A DNA stretch of 64,000 bases from Epithemia pelagica (GCA_946965045.2 OX337235.1:1689508-1753507), one strand, 5' to 3'; shown: positions 10,360 through 21,306, numbered from the stretch's first letter. The notes: generated by a model not told the origin, from the sequence alone. Program-made: numbers and translations.

Positions 10360-10878
10360 ACTGCACAGTTTCTCTCTGATACCAAGCGCACTTGACATCT
10401 TGGAGGGAACACAGGACTTCATAGTGAGTATCTGATATGAAACAGGACTTCCTAGTGAGTATCTGATATGAACTTGTGTGATCACACTGAAGATTGGTAC
10501 ATGCCAGGAACGGTACCAATCAGCTTACCTCTAATCAGAGCCTCTTCGTTCTTAATGAAGGCGAGAAGCCATCCGCAGTGAGAAATATTGATTCTATCTG
10601 TGTGATGCTCCTAGTTGATCAAAGCATGAAAAATAAAATCATTAGGAGTACCTCTGAGTACCTCTAGAGGTAGATATGCTAGGGGTGGTCTTGGGCTTGG
10701 GTGGTGGTTGGGTTGCCGAAGGTTGCCGATGAGTTGATTTGCTTCCGAGCGTCCGAAGTGCGACCAACATGTGTAGGTTGAACATCCGTGATAGATACGC
10801 TTCTTTTGAAGAGGTGATCGAGCCGTCACTACAATATGCCCACAAAGGTCAAGTTTATTTGAGAGACTTTTTAGAGAA
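10360..10878. other. Intergenic region with CTAG-centred palindrome
   Basis: About 520 bp. It contains a 31-bp tandem duplication (listed separately) and the palindrome ACCTCTAGAGGT at 10660-10671. No gene seen. Confidence 0.5.
10411..10472. repeat. 31-bp direct tandem duplication
   Basis: Two adjacent copies, 10411-10441 and 10442-10472, beginning ACAGGACTTC and ending GATATGAA, differ at a single base (A/C). They lie just after the phytochelatin synthase stop codon, in its probable 3' UTR. Confidence 0.9.
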
Positions 10879-11823
10879 ATGAAGATGGTACAAATAATAC
10901 GCTGGGTAATCTCCGTTCTTGTCGTTGGTTTGGTGTCTGAAGTCCAGTCGTTCGTGCAACTGTCCACAGACCATCGAAAGCAGTCGTTGGGATTGACAGT
11001 CTGCAGATTTGGCACATGCCGACTGCGTGGGGACTGGAGAACAAGACGAATAAACGGTGTGGCTAATGCGAATAATGATGCTTACAGAAACGGGGAGGCG
11101 GCATCTTTCGAAGTTTTGTCACCTTTCGAATCATGGTGTGTGTCTCACCTTGAGAAAATGTACACACAAGCCTTGTCAATTCGATGTCCTTTCTGGAAAA
11201 GACGTGCATCAGATATTTTGGATGCACTTGATGAAATTATGCGATTCCTGGTAATTCGCCACAAGTCACTTGATTTAGTTGGACCACCTGCGGGTTGGAA
11301 ATTGGATGGAATCCAGAAGAGCAAATACTTGGATTCTGATGAACTTCTCCTGCTCATACGTGCTGATTGGCAGGTCAAAACAAACAAAGGATACTACATC
11401 ACAGGCCGCCTGAACACTACAATCTACAGAGATGGCTGTGTCTTTGATGGCCCTGATCCAGATATGCCAGTTAGGGGTTTGCGCAAGTATCTTAATGCGG
11501 CATCACAACTCTTTGATCCTGTTCACAGCCGAGCCGAACTTCTTTCGCTTGAAGTGGTGGAGGATCAACTCGAAGGCATATATCAACGAGGGAAGGGGCA
11601 CCAGAGCTTGTACAAGTACGCGCCCATCGTCGCCACATGGAGAATGTGGGGTGTATTACGTCTTCCATGGAAGCCGATATTGCCCGAATGGACAGGCACA
11701 ACAACTTACTTCAGAGATGAAGAAGGACTAATCTACAAACATGTCGAGACTTGGGATATGTCTACTCTCCAGGCCTTTGTCAAAACCTTCTGGCCGGATC
11801 TTGCAGAGGGGATATGGGATTGA
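10879..11823 (+). CDS. DUF2358 (SnoaL/NTF2-like) protein, predicted plastid-targeted
   Basis: A 314-residue protein. The central and C-terminal parts match the DUF2358 family of plants and algae, an NTF2-like fold of unknown function. Signatures are a DSDELLLLIRADW start, RLNTTIYRDGCVFDGPDPDMPVRG, ATWRMWGVLRLPWKP and the closing IYKHVETWD. The N-terminus is a typical diatom bipartite plastid presequence: a hydrophobic signal (about residues 5-22) and a cleavage region VQSFVQL in which Phe occupies the +1 position required for import. It lies between phytochelatin synthase and a convergent PAP/fibrillin gene that also looks plastid-targeted. Family call firm, biochemical role unknown. Confidence 0.85.
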   Translation: MKMVQIIRWVISVLVVGLVSEVQSFVQLSTDHRKQSLGLTVCRFGTCRLRGDWRTRRINGVANANNDAYRNGEAASFEVLSPFESWCVSHLEKMYTQALSIRCPFWKRRASDILDALDEIMRFLVIRHKSLDLVGPPAGWKLDGIQKSKYLDSDELLLLIRADWQVKTNKGYYITGRLNTTIYRDGCVFDGPDPDMPVRGLRKYLNAASQLFDPVHSRAELLSLEVVEDQLEGIYQRGKGHQSLYKYAPIVATWRMWGVLRLPWKPILPEWTGTTTYFRDEEGLIYKHVETWDMSTLQAFVKTFWPDLAEGIWD

Positions 11824-12270
11824 ATGATACTTGAACTTGTAGTACAACCTGGCAATGACCGACTTCTCTGGGAATCTGTGTACAATTGCTGGGCACAGAC
11901 GTTTCACTTTTACATTATCTTCTTCTCCTCTGCAAGAAGCGCAGAAGAACTGCGAAACCGAACTAGACACAGATCTCATTTTCTAGGTCGACAAAAGCAA
12001 GATCATTGCCCCTTGCCCAATTAGCTCCATGGAACCGAAAAGAGAACCCCAACAATTCTCCCGATTATCGATCTAAGATGGCAGGCAAACCTAGGTGGTT
12101 TTACATCAAGTACTATGCTTCAGCTACATACCATGCATACCTTCCATAAGACGACTCAACTCTCATTCTCCGACCCATCCGTCCACTCAAATTTCGATTT
12201 CCAAGCGTCTACTAATAGTAACGATATTTCGATGTGTCAGCCATCATTCTAGGAGATGGGAAAACGTCTC
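11824..12270. other. Intergenic region between convergent genes
   Basis: About 450 bp carrying the 3' ends of the DUF2358 and PAP/fibrillin genes. Small open frames here have no recognisable content. Confidence 0.5.
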
Positions 12271-13209
12271 TTATTGCAAAAGACGTTTCGCCGCAGCCCA
12301 GCTCTCCCGTGCCTGTACATAAATGTTGTCTTCTCCCGTTTTGTGTATTCTCAGGTCGTTGTCAAGATACATGATATCAAAGTATGCCTTTGGAGGCATG
12401 GTAATCCCGCTCTTTCGCCGAAAAAGCCGATTCAGAAAAACAATGATGCGAGTGATAAATGGACCGGGCACAGGGATATAGAGACTCCATTTAATTGGGA
12501 TGAAAAAGAATCTTGAGAAAACTGCTCTGGCGTACTTGAACTGCAATTCAACCCTTTTCTCAGAAAGTGGGATTGCCTTGATCACAACGTTTAGCTGTTG
12601 GAGCAACGGCGGTTTATCTCCTTGAGTCGACGAGATAAAATCAATCACGTTTGTGATGCGTCCTTTCCTCGCATTGACAACATTCTGCACTTTAGCGTCA
12701 CCTCTAGTGGAGTTTGACGAGAAGGTTGCATCGGCAGCAGTTGAGAAAAGAAGCTTCCATGGACCATCAAGAGGAGACTCGCCTCCTCTCTGCCGATCCC
12801 CAAGAAACATGGTCGAATTGGTGACAGGATTAATAGCGTACAAACGCTCGCAGGTGGACAGAACAGAATCGGCGGCATATCCGACCGAGTCGGATATTGA
12901 ATAGAAATCAACCTTTGTTGGAGCACGGCTAGTTTCGTTCAGTTCGCCTCCTTTAACCCCAAAGTCAATGGAAAAGTCTCCACCCAGAACCTTGGCTGTT
13001 CGAAGCTGATCGATTCGCTTGAGCAAATCTTCTTTCAATGATTCGGCTTCTGGCCCTGACGTCGTCGGCACCTCCATTGACATTGGTGAAGATACCTTCA
13101 CGAAAGGTCGATGCGCGAATCTCCCGACCTTCGAATGGAGAAAGGATGACCCTTGAGCAATAACAATAACCCAGATATAAAGCTTTGTGAGTAGAATGCG
13201 GCTCATCAT
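12271..13209 (-). CDS. PAP/fibrillin family plastid lipid-associated protein
   Basis: A 312-residue protein. PAP/fibrillins are lipocalin-like proteins of plastoglobules, thylakoids and stroma that bind lipids or quinones. Visible blocks: an N-terminal helical part with LKEDLLKRIDQL, the strand LDGPWKLLFSTAAD that opens the barrel, VVIKAIPLSEKRVELQFKYA, and the diagnostic C-terminal AYFDIMYLDNDLRIHKTGED with NIYVQAR. The N-terminus (residues about 1-25) is hydrophobic with a GSSFLHS site that could serve as the Phe-containing plastid import motif. ATG codons at 13209 and 13206 are adjacent; the first is used. It converges on the DUF2358 gene and diverges from the aminotransferase at 13469, about 260 bp away. 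Confidence 0.87.
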   Translation of the reverse strand: MMSRILLTKLYIWVIVIAQGSSFLHSKVGRFAHRPFVKVSSPMSMEVPTTSGPEAESLKEDLLKRIDQLRTAKVLGGDFSIDFGVKGGELNETSRAPTKVDFYSISDSVGYAADSVLSTCERLYAINPVTNSTMFLGDRQRGGESPLDGPWKLLFSTAADATFSSNSTRGDAKVQNVVNARKGRITNVIDFISSTQGDKPPLLQQLNVVIKAIPLSEKRVELQFKYARAVFSRFFFIPIKWSLYIPVPGPFITRIIVFLNRLFRRKSGITMPPKAYFDIMYLDNDLRIHKTGEDNIYVQARESWAAAKRLLQ

Positions 13210-13468
13210 CTTACACCCCTCAGGATCTTTCCGTCGTTATTCGAAATCATTGTGTGTGCAGTGTGCGCGCCCATTTCCGTTGTGGAGCTGGAGGTGGAGT
13301 AGAGGTGGGGTTTCACGACTTAAATGCGCGGGACTAGAAACAAACCTCCGATCGTGTTCTTTCTTTTTTCTTCTTCACCGGATCTTTCTCAAGATCGTGG
13401 GCGACAATGGTTGTCACTTGCTAAAAGAAATACAGTCTTTCCTGTGATCTAGAGAAATAACTAAGACA

Positions 13469-14560
13469 ATGCGATCTGCTCCCAAGTTCAACTTTGTTCC
13501 TGGTCCGACAGCCGTCAATCCTTCGATTCTACAGGCGTTCACCGAGGATTTCGCTTCTTCTGATCTTGAGGATGAATTCTGGGATGATTACCAAGGGTTG
13601 CAGAATGAGCTACAAACCATCCTGGGGACCAGTGATGAAATAATCATTATGTCTGGGGAAGGCATGGTTGTACTCTGGGGAGCAATGAAAAGCGTGATCA
13701 AGCCTGGAGATAAAGTGATAAGTGTTGTGAATGGCATCTACGGCGATGGCTTTGCTCAAATGGCAACGGGTCTTGGTGCTCAAGTGACAACGGTTGACTT
13801 CCCATGGAATGAGGCAGTAGACAATGCGAAGGTTATTGAAGCGATAAAAAATGAGAAGCCACGTTTAGTAACCATGGTCCACTGTGAGACTCCCACAGGG
13901 TGTTTGAACAGCCTATCTGGAATTGGAGATGCCACGAGAAATTGCGGTGGCCTCTTCTTGGTCGATTTTGTTTCATCTGCAGGCGGCACCAAACTGAGCG
14001 TCAGTGAAGAGAAAATCGACTTGGGTTTGCTTGGTTCACAGAAAGTTTTGGGGGTTCCACCAGCCCTCGCATTCGCGGGTGTTAGTGATCGAGCTTGGAA
14101 AGTTGTTTCAGAAGTGAACTATTCTGGTTACGATGCATTTCTGCCATTCAAAGGTATGGCTCGAGGAAAACTACTCCCCTATACCCATAACTGGCATGCC
14201 ATTGTCGCCACTCGCCGAGCATGTCAAGATCTAATGAATGAAGGGATGGCAGCTGTCGTTAAGCGACATGAGAAGGCACGAGATTTCTGCATTGCATATG
14301 GAAAGAAGATCGGGTTAAATCTATTCAATGGTATATGTCCCTCGCCGACGGTAACGGCATTTTATGTTCCTGAAGGTATTTCATGGGAGAGTTTTAACAA
14401 AACCTTGAGGGAGAAGGAGGTGATTGTGGGAGGATGCTATGGCAGCTTGGCCGGAAAGGTATTTCGAGTTGGACATATGGGAAAACAGGCATCGGTAGAC
14501 CTCCTCCAAGAAGCCATGAATATTGTTGAAGAAACTATCTCTGCACTACGTGGCTCTTGA
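13469..14560 (+). CDS. Class V PLP-dependent aminotransferase (alanine/serine-glyoxylate type)
   Basis: A 363-residue protein, the usual length of the alanine-glyoxylate / serine-glyoxylate / pyridoxamine-pyruvate aminotransferase group. The fold-type I landmarks are present: the FVPGPTAV start, MSGEGMVVLWGAM phosphate-binding region, METPTG-like HCETPTG, Asp166 in LVDFVSSAGG, and Lys192 in LGSQKVLGVPP, the expected Schiff-base lysine. The C-terminal FRVGHMG segment also fits. Members transfer amino groups to glyoxylate or pyruvate in photorespiration and related metabolism. No clear signal peptide and no SKL-type peroxisomal end is seen (it ends LRGS), so a cytosolic or mitochondrial place is possible. 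Substrate is not decided by sequence. Confidence 0.88.
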   Translation: MRSAPKFNFVPGPTAVNPSILQAFTEDFASSDLEDEFWDDYQGLQNELQTILGTSDEIIIMSGEGMVVLWGAMKSVIKPGDKVISVVNGIYGDGFAQMATGLGAQVTTVDFPWNEAVDNAKVIEAIKNEKPRLVTMVHCETPTGCLNSLSGIGDATRNCGGLFLVDFVSSAGGTKLSVSEEKIDLGLLGSQKVLGVPPALAFAGVSDRAWKVVSEVNYSGYDAFLPFKGMARGKLLPYTHNWHAIVATRRACQDLMNEGMAAVVKRHEKARDFCIAYGKKIGLNLFNGICPSPTVTAFYVPEGISWESFNKTLREKEVIVGGCYGSLAGKVFRVGHMGKQASVDLLQEAMNIVEETISALRGS

Positions 14561-15162
14561 CAGGGCAAGCACTGCAATTGGGATCCGCATACGTCGATCT
14601 CCACGAGAAATTGAAAGAGATTCAGGTCCGGAAGAATTCAATGGAGTTACACAGAGTAAAGTTTCACGACTAAAGTTCCACCCTTTGAAGAATGATGATT
14701 CTCATCCTAAGAATTTGTCCTTCACGAGACCGCAACTAAGAGAGTCAGGCACTTATGCAGGTGGATCGTTAGTAGTTAAGAGCTTCCTGGCAACACTGGA
14801 TGATGAGATATTATAGACTTTGTGTCAACTCGGGACACAAGCATGGTAATTACAGAAGACATAGTGGACTCCATCCTCCAACCAGTAATACTCCTAGGAG
14901 TAATGGGAATACCGATTTTGACAATATGGGGACCATAGCACGCAGTGGTCACATAGTATATAGTATACGTAGTCTACCTACTCCTACTCAGAAGCAAATC
15001 GTACACGGGCATTCGCTCTCGACGATCGACGATGGACCTTCCGATGCCGTCCTCACATAGTTTCTCACATATGTTGTCGCATGTGCCTGAGTGACGAGAG
15101 ATCTGGTCGAAACTGGAATCTTGGACACCTTCTGACGCTGACGCGAAACCTGCGAGTTAGCT
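14561..15162. other. Intergenic region with CTAG palindrome and ACTCC motifs
   Basis: About 600 bp with the palindrome CTCCTAGGAG at 14891-14900 and an AGTATACGTAGTCTACCTAC / CTCCTACTC tract around 14957-14989. No gene seen; a 97-codon frame that overlaps the aminotransferase end looks like chance. Confidence 0.5.
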
Positions 15163-16906
15163 ATGAAGTTCGATCCATTCATTGTGATACTTCTCTTCCT
15201 GAACTCGCCAGCAATATGCGCCTCAACCGTTGAGGAACAAGTCGAAGAAGAGCCAAAGACACGTCGGAAAAAGAGTGTCCCTAGGACCTTTTGGAAGAGG
15301 GCGGATAGAACACGACAACACCATGGCTCTGACCCTTTCCGTGATTTCTTCGATCGCGACGATCACAAGGGAGATGGTTTCGTGGTGAGTTAGACTCATC
15401 TTTTGTTGTTCATCGCGTGGTTATTCACTGTCTTACTTCTGCTGATGCTTGCAGAGACGGATTCTCAATTCGAGCGGCTCATGGCTCCCCTCTGTATGGA
15501 CGCGTGGATTTTTCGATGGGTCTCTTCGCGCGCTGAGAACGGCAACCTTTGGCATGATTCTTTCGTTGGTCTCTTTCCTTGGTTTTCCGATTTTTGGACT
15601 ACGAAATGGCGGCTGGGCCGGGTTCTTACTTAGCGGCGTCGCAGGCTCTTTTCTGGGAACGATAGCGACAATCGTAACCATTGTTTCTTCGACATTCAAT
15701 TTTGCTCTTGGTGTACTTTCCACACCCGCTTCAATTCTTGCTACGTTCTTAGGGAAAACGTGGGACTGCGACAGAAAGAAGTACATGCACTATGTGTTGG
15801 AAGAAGACGCAGTGGAACTGGCCCGAGAACTGGAATCTCGTGGCTTGTCTCGTGAAGTCAAAAACAAGGATTTTTATGATAGATTGGGAATTGAGCCTAG
15901 TGCATCCAAAAATGAAATAAAGAAGGCATTCCGACAGAAAGCAAAATACGTCCATCCTGACAAAAATCCAGATGACGAAGAAGCTCAAACTGAGTTTCTT
16001 CGTCTTCATGAAGCATACCAGACATTGTCGGATGATAAATTGAGAGCAGACTACGATCAATTTGGGGCAACTGCAAGTCGGAACAAAAGTTTTGATGCCA
16101 GCGTTTTCTTTTCTGTTCTTTGGGATGCGGATTCTGTTGAAACTTACATCGGAGAGCTACGGATTAGCTTTTATGTCGACAGGTTACAGGTGCTGATAGA
16201 GTTGTCCCAATCCGATGCAGACATGGAATCGTTCGCTGCGTTTCTCGACGGATGGAATAATGGTTCACGCCGTCGACATGTCGACATTGCCACTGGTCTA
16301 TTGCGCTTCTTGTCCGACTTTGAAACCGAACATACATCAAAAGAGCAATTTGCTTTCACCTGTCAAAAAGAAGCAGAAAAGATTGCACAATCAGCGTTTG
16401 GCAACCGATTCTTGAATATGATTGGCAAAGCGATTCTGTTGGAGTCAGAAAAGTTCGTCTCCTATTCATCTCCTTTCACTTTCCCACAGGGCGTGTATAC
16501 ATCGTCTCGTCAATATCTCGGTCGAGTATTGAACAACTGGAGATCAATGCGGAAAATGTTCACGATGGTTGGGGCCGTCATGTCCACAGAGAATACTCGG
16601 ACACACGATGGACACATCACCTGGGATCCAGATTTTATTAAGAGTTTACTACCAGATATGCTCGAGGTTGTCTGGGGATATATTGTTAGTGATGTGTCTT
16701 GGACATTGCATGTTGCCTGTGGCAAGCTGCTGGCGGATTCCGTGGGTAGGGAGCGACGCCAACGTCGCGCTGAAGGGCTCCAATTGTTGGGTCAGGCAAT
16801 GTTAGCGGTTGCAGAGGAAACATCTGTGAATGAACAGTTATCATCTGGAATCATTAAGAAAAGAATTGACCGAGCTTTCGACTTGGCAATGATGAAAGCA
16901 GCATGA
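15163..16906 (+). CDS. Membrane-associated J-domain protein with DnaJ-X domain
   Basis: Exons 15163-15384 and 15455-16906 with a 70-bp GT-AG intron give 557 residues. Layout: a signal peptide (about 1-21), a basic and acidic linker, two or more hydrophobic segments (about 105-170) and a J domain (about 213-280) with HPD at 241-243. About 270 further residues follow that resemble the DnaJ-X region of Caj1/Djp1 and plant ER J-proteins (IAQSAFGNRFLNMIGKAI, EVVWGYIVSDVSWTLHVACG, RAEGLQLLGQAML). It probably recruits Hsp70 to an ER or plastid-ER membrane. The splice is inferred from the clean GTGAGT donor, a CTTGCAG acceptor and frame continuity. Topology relative to the J domain (cytosolic or lumenal) cannot be settled by eye. 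Confidence 0.88.
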
Positions 16907-17155
16907 TCAAAATGAATTTTCGACTTGCGTACGAAGAATCCAAATTGGTTAAAATGAAGCATTACCCGTACCTTAGCTACCCATAGAGAGGTACTACTCC
17001 CTCCCTCCCTCTATTGTACTCTAGATACTAGAGGTAGTTAGTTAGGAGTTGCACGTCTCTACCTCTAGGTAGTAGCTGAAAGTCGGTAGCCAACAACAGA
17101 ACACAGCGCAAAACGGCAACACGGGGAGAAGTTTCAACAGATTCTACCATTGACA
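16907..17155. promoter_or_regulatory. Spacer rich in CTCC and CTAG-containing palindromic motifs upstream of VPS52
   Basis: This 249-bp spacer holds CTCCCTCCCTCCCTC (about 17000-17014), repeated GAGGTA, TACTAGAGGTAGTTAG and CTACCTCTAGGTAG. Very similar short motifs occur in most other spacers of the window. A promoter or transcript-end role is an inference from position only. Confidence 0.35.
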
Positions 17156-19471
17156 ATGACGAGCACGACCGCCACAATATCGTCTCCTTTGAACAAGGGC
17201 GTGGTCAAGGATGCACTGGAATCTTCAATTCAGATGGCAAAGGAAGAGTCATCAGCGGATCAGCTGTCGGAAGACCTTGTTCTATTCTTGTCCAATCCTT
17301 CACTGAGGGCAGCTCTTGCGGATGGGTCTTTGGATCTAGCTTCTTATTCCAGTACTGTGGAAGAAGAACTATTGGAGCTAGAAACAAAATGCATCGAGAA
17401 ATATCGATCCAAGTCAAAAGAAATCCAGACAATGCACAGCGACCTGCAAGAATGCCAGTCAGTTTTGTCTTCCTTACGCGAAATGCTGCTTGGGTTTCAA
17501 GCAGATCTGGGATCCTTATCAGGAGAGATTCGACAACTGCAAGAAAAGAGTCGATCCTTGGATGTACAAGTAAAAAACCGCAAAGAATCAGAGAAGGGTA
17601 TTCGTGAGTTTTTGTCTCATATTGTCATAGCTCCAAACATGGCACATGCAATCAGCACCGGACCTGTTAACCCCAGTTTCCTTCAGGCAGTTCAAGAGCT
17701 TAATCAAATTCATAGAGATTGTCGTGACACTGAGCGACGAGAATGGTCATGTAATCACGCCCCGGGAGACACAACTGCGGGAATTGAAATGCAAGGGAAG
17801 GTTGAAACGTTGCGTTTATTGGCTGTCCGACGGATTCGCGATTACTTTTTGGAACAAATATCACTGTTGAGGAAACCCCAGACAAATGTTCGCATGATTC
17901 AGGTACATGGCTTACTTAAATATTCAGCCTTGCAAGATTTTCTTCACGAAGCATCTCCCGATATTGCTTCTGAAATTCTCAGCGTCTATCTGGAATCAAT
18001 GAGCAAGACCCTGCTACAACTATTCCGTACCTACCAGGCTCAGCTTTTACAGTTGGATTCAACAAAGCAAGCAGCAACACGTCAGGACGTGATTGCCATC
18101 GAGGATTCCTTGCTTCGTGATTCACTCACCACCAGGGCGAAGAAACGTGTTGATTTGGTTTGTTTGGGTCGAAGGGCGATTGATTGTCTTGACGATGAAG
18201 CCGACCCCCGTCCTATCATGGCTCACGTTGCATTGGCCGAAGGCCATCGCTACACGTACGAGCGGCTCTTTCGCTCAATTCTTGGGCACCTGGTCGATGC
18301 CGTGACTAATGAGCATGTATTCTGTCGCCAATTTTTCAAACGTGACTGTTTTACGCCGCTGTTTCACGGTACACTGGGTTTGTTGCTCGAGCAACTGGAG
18401 AATTATTTGTTTACCTGCTACGACGCGTTATGTCTTCTCCTCATGATCAAGGTTGCTCACTTCTACAGAAGATTAACAAGAAAGCGAAAAATTCATTCTC
18501 TGGATAGCTTCTTTGATCATTGTTCTGGGTTGCTCTGGCCACGCTTAAAGATTGTCATGGAACAGCACTTGAGGAGTCTCAAACAAGCCACAGCGCCGAA
18601 GCTAGGAGGCGTCGATCTTCAACAGCATTATGTTAGTAGGAGGTTTGCTGAATTTTGCTGCAGTATCCTTCTTATTCTGCACAATCGCCCTCAACAACAA
18701 CAAAGTCACTCCTCCCATGGCGCAACTCCACAACGAAGAGCAGCACCACAAGCTGACGGTTCTGTTGGAGGCGAGAATACGGGGAACAATGAAAAATCCT
18801 CGAGTAGCCTTTCCCCCTCTTCAGTAAAGGTTCCTGGTACCGGAAGCTTTGACGAGGATGCCCCCGCCTCTCAGCAGAGTGCTGGTGATGTGCTGCTCGC
18901 TGACCTTACCGAAATGGTGAACGAATTTGTTTTGTTGCTCGAACGCTTGTCAGATCAACATTCTGTGCAGAAAAAGAAAATTATCTTCTTAATCAACAAC
19001 TTGGATCACGTGGTATGCATATTCCAAGAACGTCGTGTTGTTGGAAAGGAATTCAATCGTTTCGCGGAACTGTTGGTGAAACAAAGGGAGCTTTTTGTGG
19101 AAGAAGAGCTGTTGACTGGTTTCTCAAAGATGATTGCCTTTGTACAGCAAACGGAGCCACATTTGCTAAAAAGTAGTGGAACAACACCTGATGTAAACGT
19201 ACAAGTCGTGGAAAGTTTGGTTTTGGATTTCGCGTCCAACTGGAAGTCAAATATTGACCAGATCAATCGAGATGTCCTCAGCTACTTTTCAAACTTTCGA
19301 AATGGCATGGAGATTCTTAAACAAGTGCTGACTCAGCTCTTGCTCTACTATACTCGGTTCCAGGATGTTATCCGCAAGGTTTGGCGAAACAAACCTCCCG
19401 CCTTCACGAAACACTTGGTGAACACAACTGTCATACTAAACGAGATAAAGAAACATGCGATGACAATCTAA
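17156..19471 (+). CDS. VPS52: VPS52/SAC2 subunit of GARP/EARP tethering complexes
   Basis: The first ATG at 17156 gives 771 residues. VPS52 joins VPS51, VPS53 and VPS54 (GARP) or VPS50 (EARP) to tether endosome-derived vesicles to the Golgi or recycling endosomes. Matches to the family: an N-terminal coiled coil (about 65-145) of heptad character, FLSHIVIAPNMAHAISTGPV, VETLRLLAVRRIRDYFLEQI, KYSALQDFL, and the C-terminal NFRNGMEILKQVLTQLLLYYTRFQ followed by LNEIKKHAM. A low-complexity Ser/Gln/Gly insert (about 520-580) interrupts the C-terminal region. The spacer upstream contains repeated CTCC and a TACTAGAGGTAG-type sequence. Confidence 0.93.
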   Translation: MTSTTATISSPLNKGVVKDALESSIQMAKEESSADQLSEDLVLFLSNPSLRAALADGSLDLASYSSTVEEELLELETKCIEKYRSKSKEIQTMHSDLQECQSVLSSLREMLLGFQADLGSLSGEIRQLQEKSRSLDVQVKNRKESEKGIREFLSHIVIAPNMAHAISTGPVNPSFLQAVQELNQIHRDCRDTERREWSCNHAPGDTTAGIEMQGKVETLRLLAVRRIRDYFLEQISLLRKPQTNVRMIQVHGLLKYSALQDFLHEASPDIASEILSVYLESMSKTLLQLFRTYQAQLLQLDSTKQAATRQDVIAIEDSLLRDSLTTRAKKRVDLVCLGRRAIDCLDDEADPRPIMAHVALAEGHRYTYERLFRSILGHLVDAVTNEHVFCRQFFKRDCFTPLFHGTLGLLLEQLENYLFTCYDALCLLLMIKVAHFYRRLTRKRKIHSLDSFFDHCSGLLWPRLKIVMEQHLRSLKQATAPKLGGVDLQQHYVSRRFAEFCCSILLILHNRPQQQQSHSSHGATPQRRAAPQADGSVGGENTGNNEKSSSSLSPSSVKVPGTGSFDEDAPASQQSAGDVLLADLTEMVNEFVLLLERLSDQHSVQKKKIIFLINNLDHVVCIFQERRVVGKEFNRFAELLVKQRELFVEEELLTGFSKMIAFVQQTEPHLLKSSGTTPDVNVQVVESLVLDFASNWKSNIDQINRDVLSYFSNFRNGMEILKQVLTQLLLYYTRFQDVIRKVWRNKPPAFTKHLVNTTVILNEIKKHAMTI

Positions 19472-19622
19472 GATCAAAACGTTGCTGTGGTGGCATTCCA
19501 TGGCAAATGTTTTGATGGGATGTTGCGAGAACAGGAGAAGAAGTATGTTATCGATGGTTGACGCAAATTCTTTTGAAAAAATCTGGTGTGAAAAAGTCCA
19601 ACTTTGATATTAGTGTACATCA

Positions 19623-20582
19623 CTAAGTACGTCGTCTACTTTCTTCTTGGTCTTCCACAAAGCCATTAGCCCACAAATTCTCTTCTTGTATGTCATCGGT
19701 TTCGAAGGCCTTTTCGTCAGACCATCCCTCGGATGACGATGACAAAGACGGTGACGAAGAAGACGAGACGTCGTCGAGGTCAAGGGGTACTCCCGGTGGA
19801 GGAATGGCAATACGAAAACCAGGGTTGGAAACACCTTTCTCCTTTCTTAAGCGTTGTTGGTATCGTAGTCGTAAATCACAATTCCGTGCAAAATTCAAGA
19901 GACTGTCTACTGTTTTTGCCTTCGTTTCAGTCAAGACAAGCTTCATCATTTCGTCGCCTTGTGCGCTCTCTTCCTCCAGTTCTTTGATCCAGTCGACTGC
20001 CAGGGGGCAAAATTCTCGGCAAAGACTGGAATCACCAGGAGCTAGTGGAAGCAAGGATATGTCTTCAATCATTTTATCAACATTTGCCATTCTCACTGTT
20101 GCTGCAATTGCCACACACAACCCCACCAAACCATCAAATGTCCATCCAAAAAAGAAAGAGAACAAAGTTTCTTTGGGTACTTGTTGAGGAGGATCCTTTG
20201 TTCCCTGTTGGAACGGGTTGTTATTATTTTGAGTTTGTTGTGCTTGTCGCTGTTGAATCATTTGCTGCATAGGAGAGGGAGGCGCTGCGGCGTTTCCCTG
20301 TTGTGGTCTGCTTTGTGCTGCCTGAAACTTGCGCAAGGCGGCTCCTCGCAAGTATCGTAGACCAAGGAGAGTAATCGCGCCGGCAACAAACCCTTCCACT
20401 AAACCTGAATTGTTCATCTTCTGCAACAACGCTTGCTCGTGCGGTTCAAGGCGGAATTTCTCCAAACTTGCATTTCCGTACTTGTCTTTCACCAGGTCTG
20501 CCTTGGCAGACATCGCTCTCATCAGGCGACGCATTGCGCTTGCCTCAACTTCATCTTGCGTTCTGCTTTCCTGCTCACTCAT
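19623..20582 (-). CDS. Unknown two-membrane-segment protein (paralogue of 62819-63985)
   Basis: 319 residues from the ATG at 20582; two codons further upstream the frame begins with TTG. I recognise no named family. Visible layout: a charged helical N-terminus, a hydrophobic segment (about 61-78) followed by Arg-rich RYLRGAALRKF, a Gln/Pro/Asn-rich linker, a second hydrophobic segment (about 141-164), then LPLAPGDSSLCREFCP (178-193) and NCDLRLRYQQRLRKEKG, and an acidic Ser-rich tail. The same blocks in the same order occur in the protein at 62819-63985, so this is a genuine gene and a family. The two close cysteines in LCxxxCP and the Cys of NCxxRL suggest a small disulphide or metal site near the membrane. 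Location unknown. Confidence 0.75.
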   Translation of the reverse strand: MSEQESRTQDEVEASAMRRLMRAMSAKADLVKDKYGNASLEKFRLEPHEQALLQKMNNSGLVEGFVAGAITLLGLRYLRGAALRKFQAAQSRPQQGNAAAPPSPMQQMIQQRQAQQTQNNNNPFQQGTKDPPQQVPKETLFSFFFGWTFDGLVGLCVAIAATVRMANVDKMIEDISLLPLAPGDSSLCREFCPLAVDWIKELEEESAQGDEMMKLVLTETKAKTVDSLLNFARNCDLRLRYQQRLRKEKGVSNPGFRIAIPPPGVPLDLDDVSSSSSPSLSSSSEGWSDEKAFETDDIQEENLWANGFVEDQEESRRRT

Positions 20583-21306
20583 CTGCAACGCGGAGTTTTA
20601 TGCTAGACCGTAACTTTCGCTTCTCCTGATTCTGGTTTGTCTCTTACAAACGCAAACCAAACCGATTGTAATCATGGAAAATGCAAATAGGAAATGTTGA
20701 CTGTTGACATCTCAGTTCCCCAAATCTGACACAAACACACAAAAGGCTGGGAGTGCTAATGGGGTGTGAAGGGGTAGCATCCATAGTATCGTCATGGGCG
20801 ACTCTAAGAGTAGGAGTAACTGGTGACAAACATGAAGACCTTTGGCCCAATATTCCCATTGTTTCATAACAGTCGTCTGATTTTGTTGGTGTTCAATGGA
20901 GCTAGATTAAGATGGGGATTGAGGAAAGGACATAGGCCCATCTCCGCCTCAACAGTCCTTGCAACCAACGGGCTTCTCAATCGCAAGGTTTCTAATCCAC
21001 CTTCCACATTTTCACAGAGTAATACCCCTTAAATAGATGTATCTAGTATCTATCGATATCTTTTAATGGATTCAATCTGGACAAGGCAACTATTGGCGAT
21101 TGGAATGCATGCTATGACGGGCTACCTAGCTAGCTATAGCTCTCTGGGTAGCTCCGCAACAATTACTCCTACTCCTAGCTCCTAGGAGTACCTTATACCG
21201 CCTTACTAAAATTGCATGACATTGCGCGCTGCCGTGAGATGTGAGGTAGCACTGATCGGACGAGACAGGCTCTGGAAGTTTAAGATCAACCGATAACTTT
21301 GTAGAG
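20583..21306. other. Intergenic region with CTAG-rich motifs
   Basis: About 720 bp between divergent genes. It contains CTACCTAGCTAGCTATAG (from about 21122) and CTCCTAGGAG at 21179-21188. No coding sequence recognised. Confidence 0.5.
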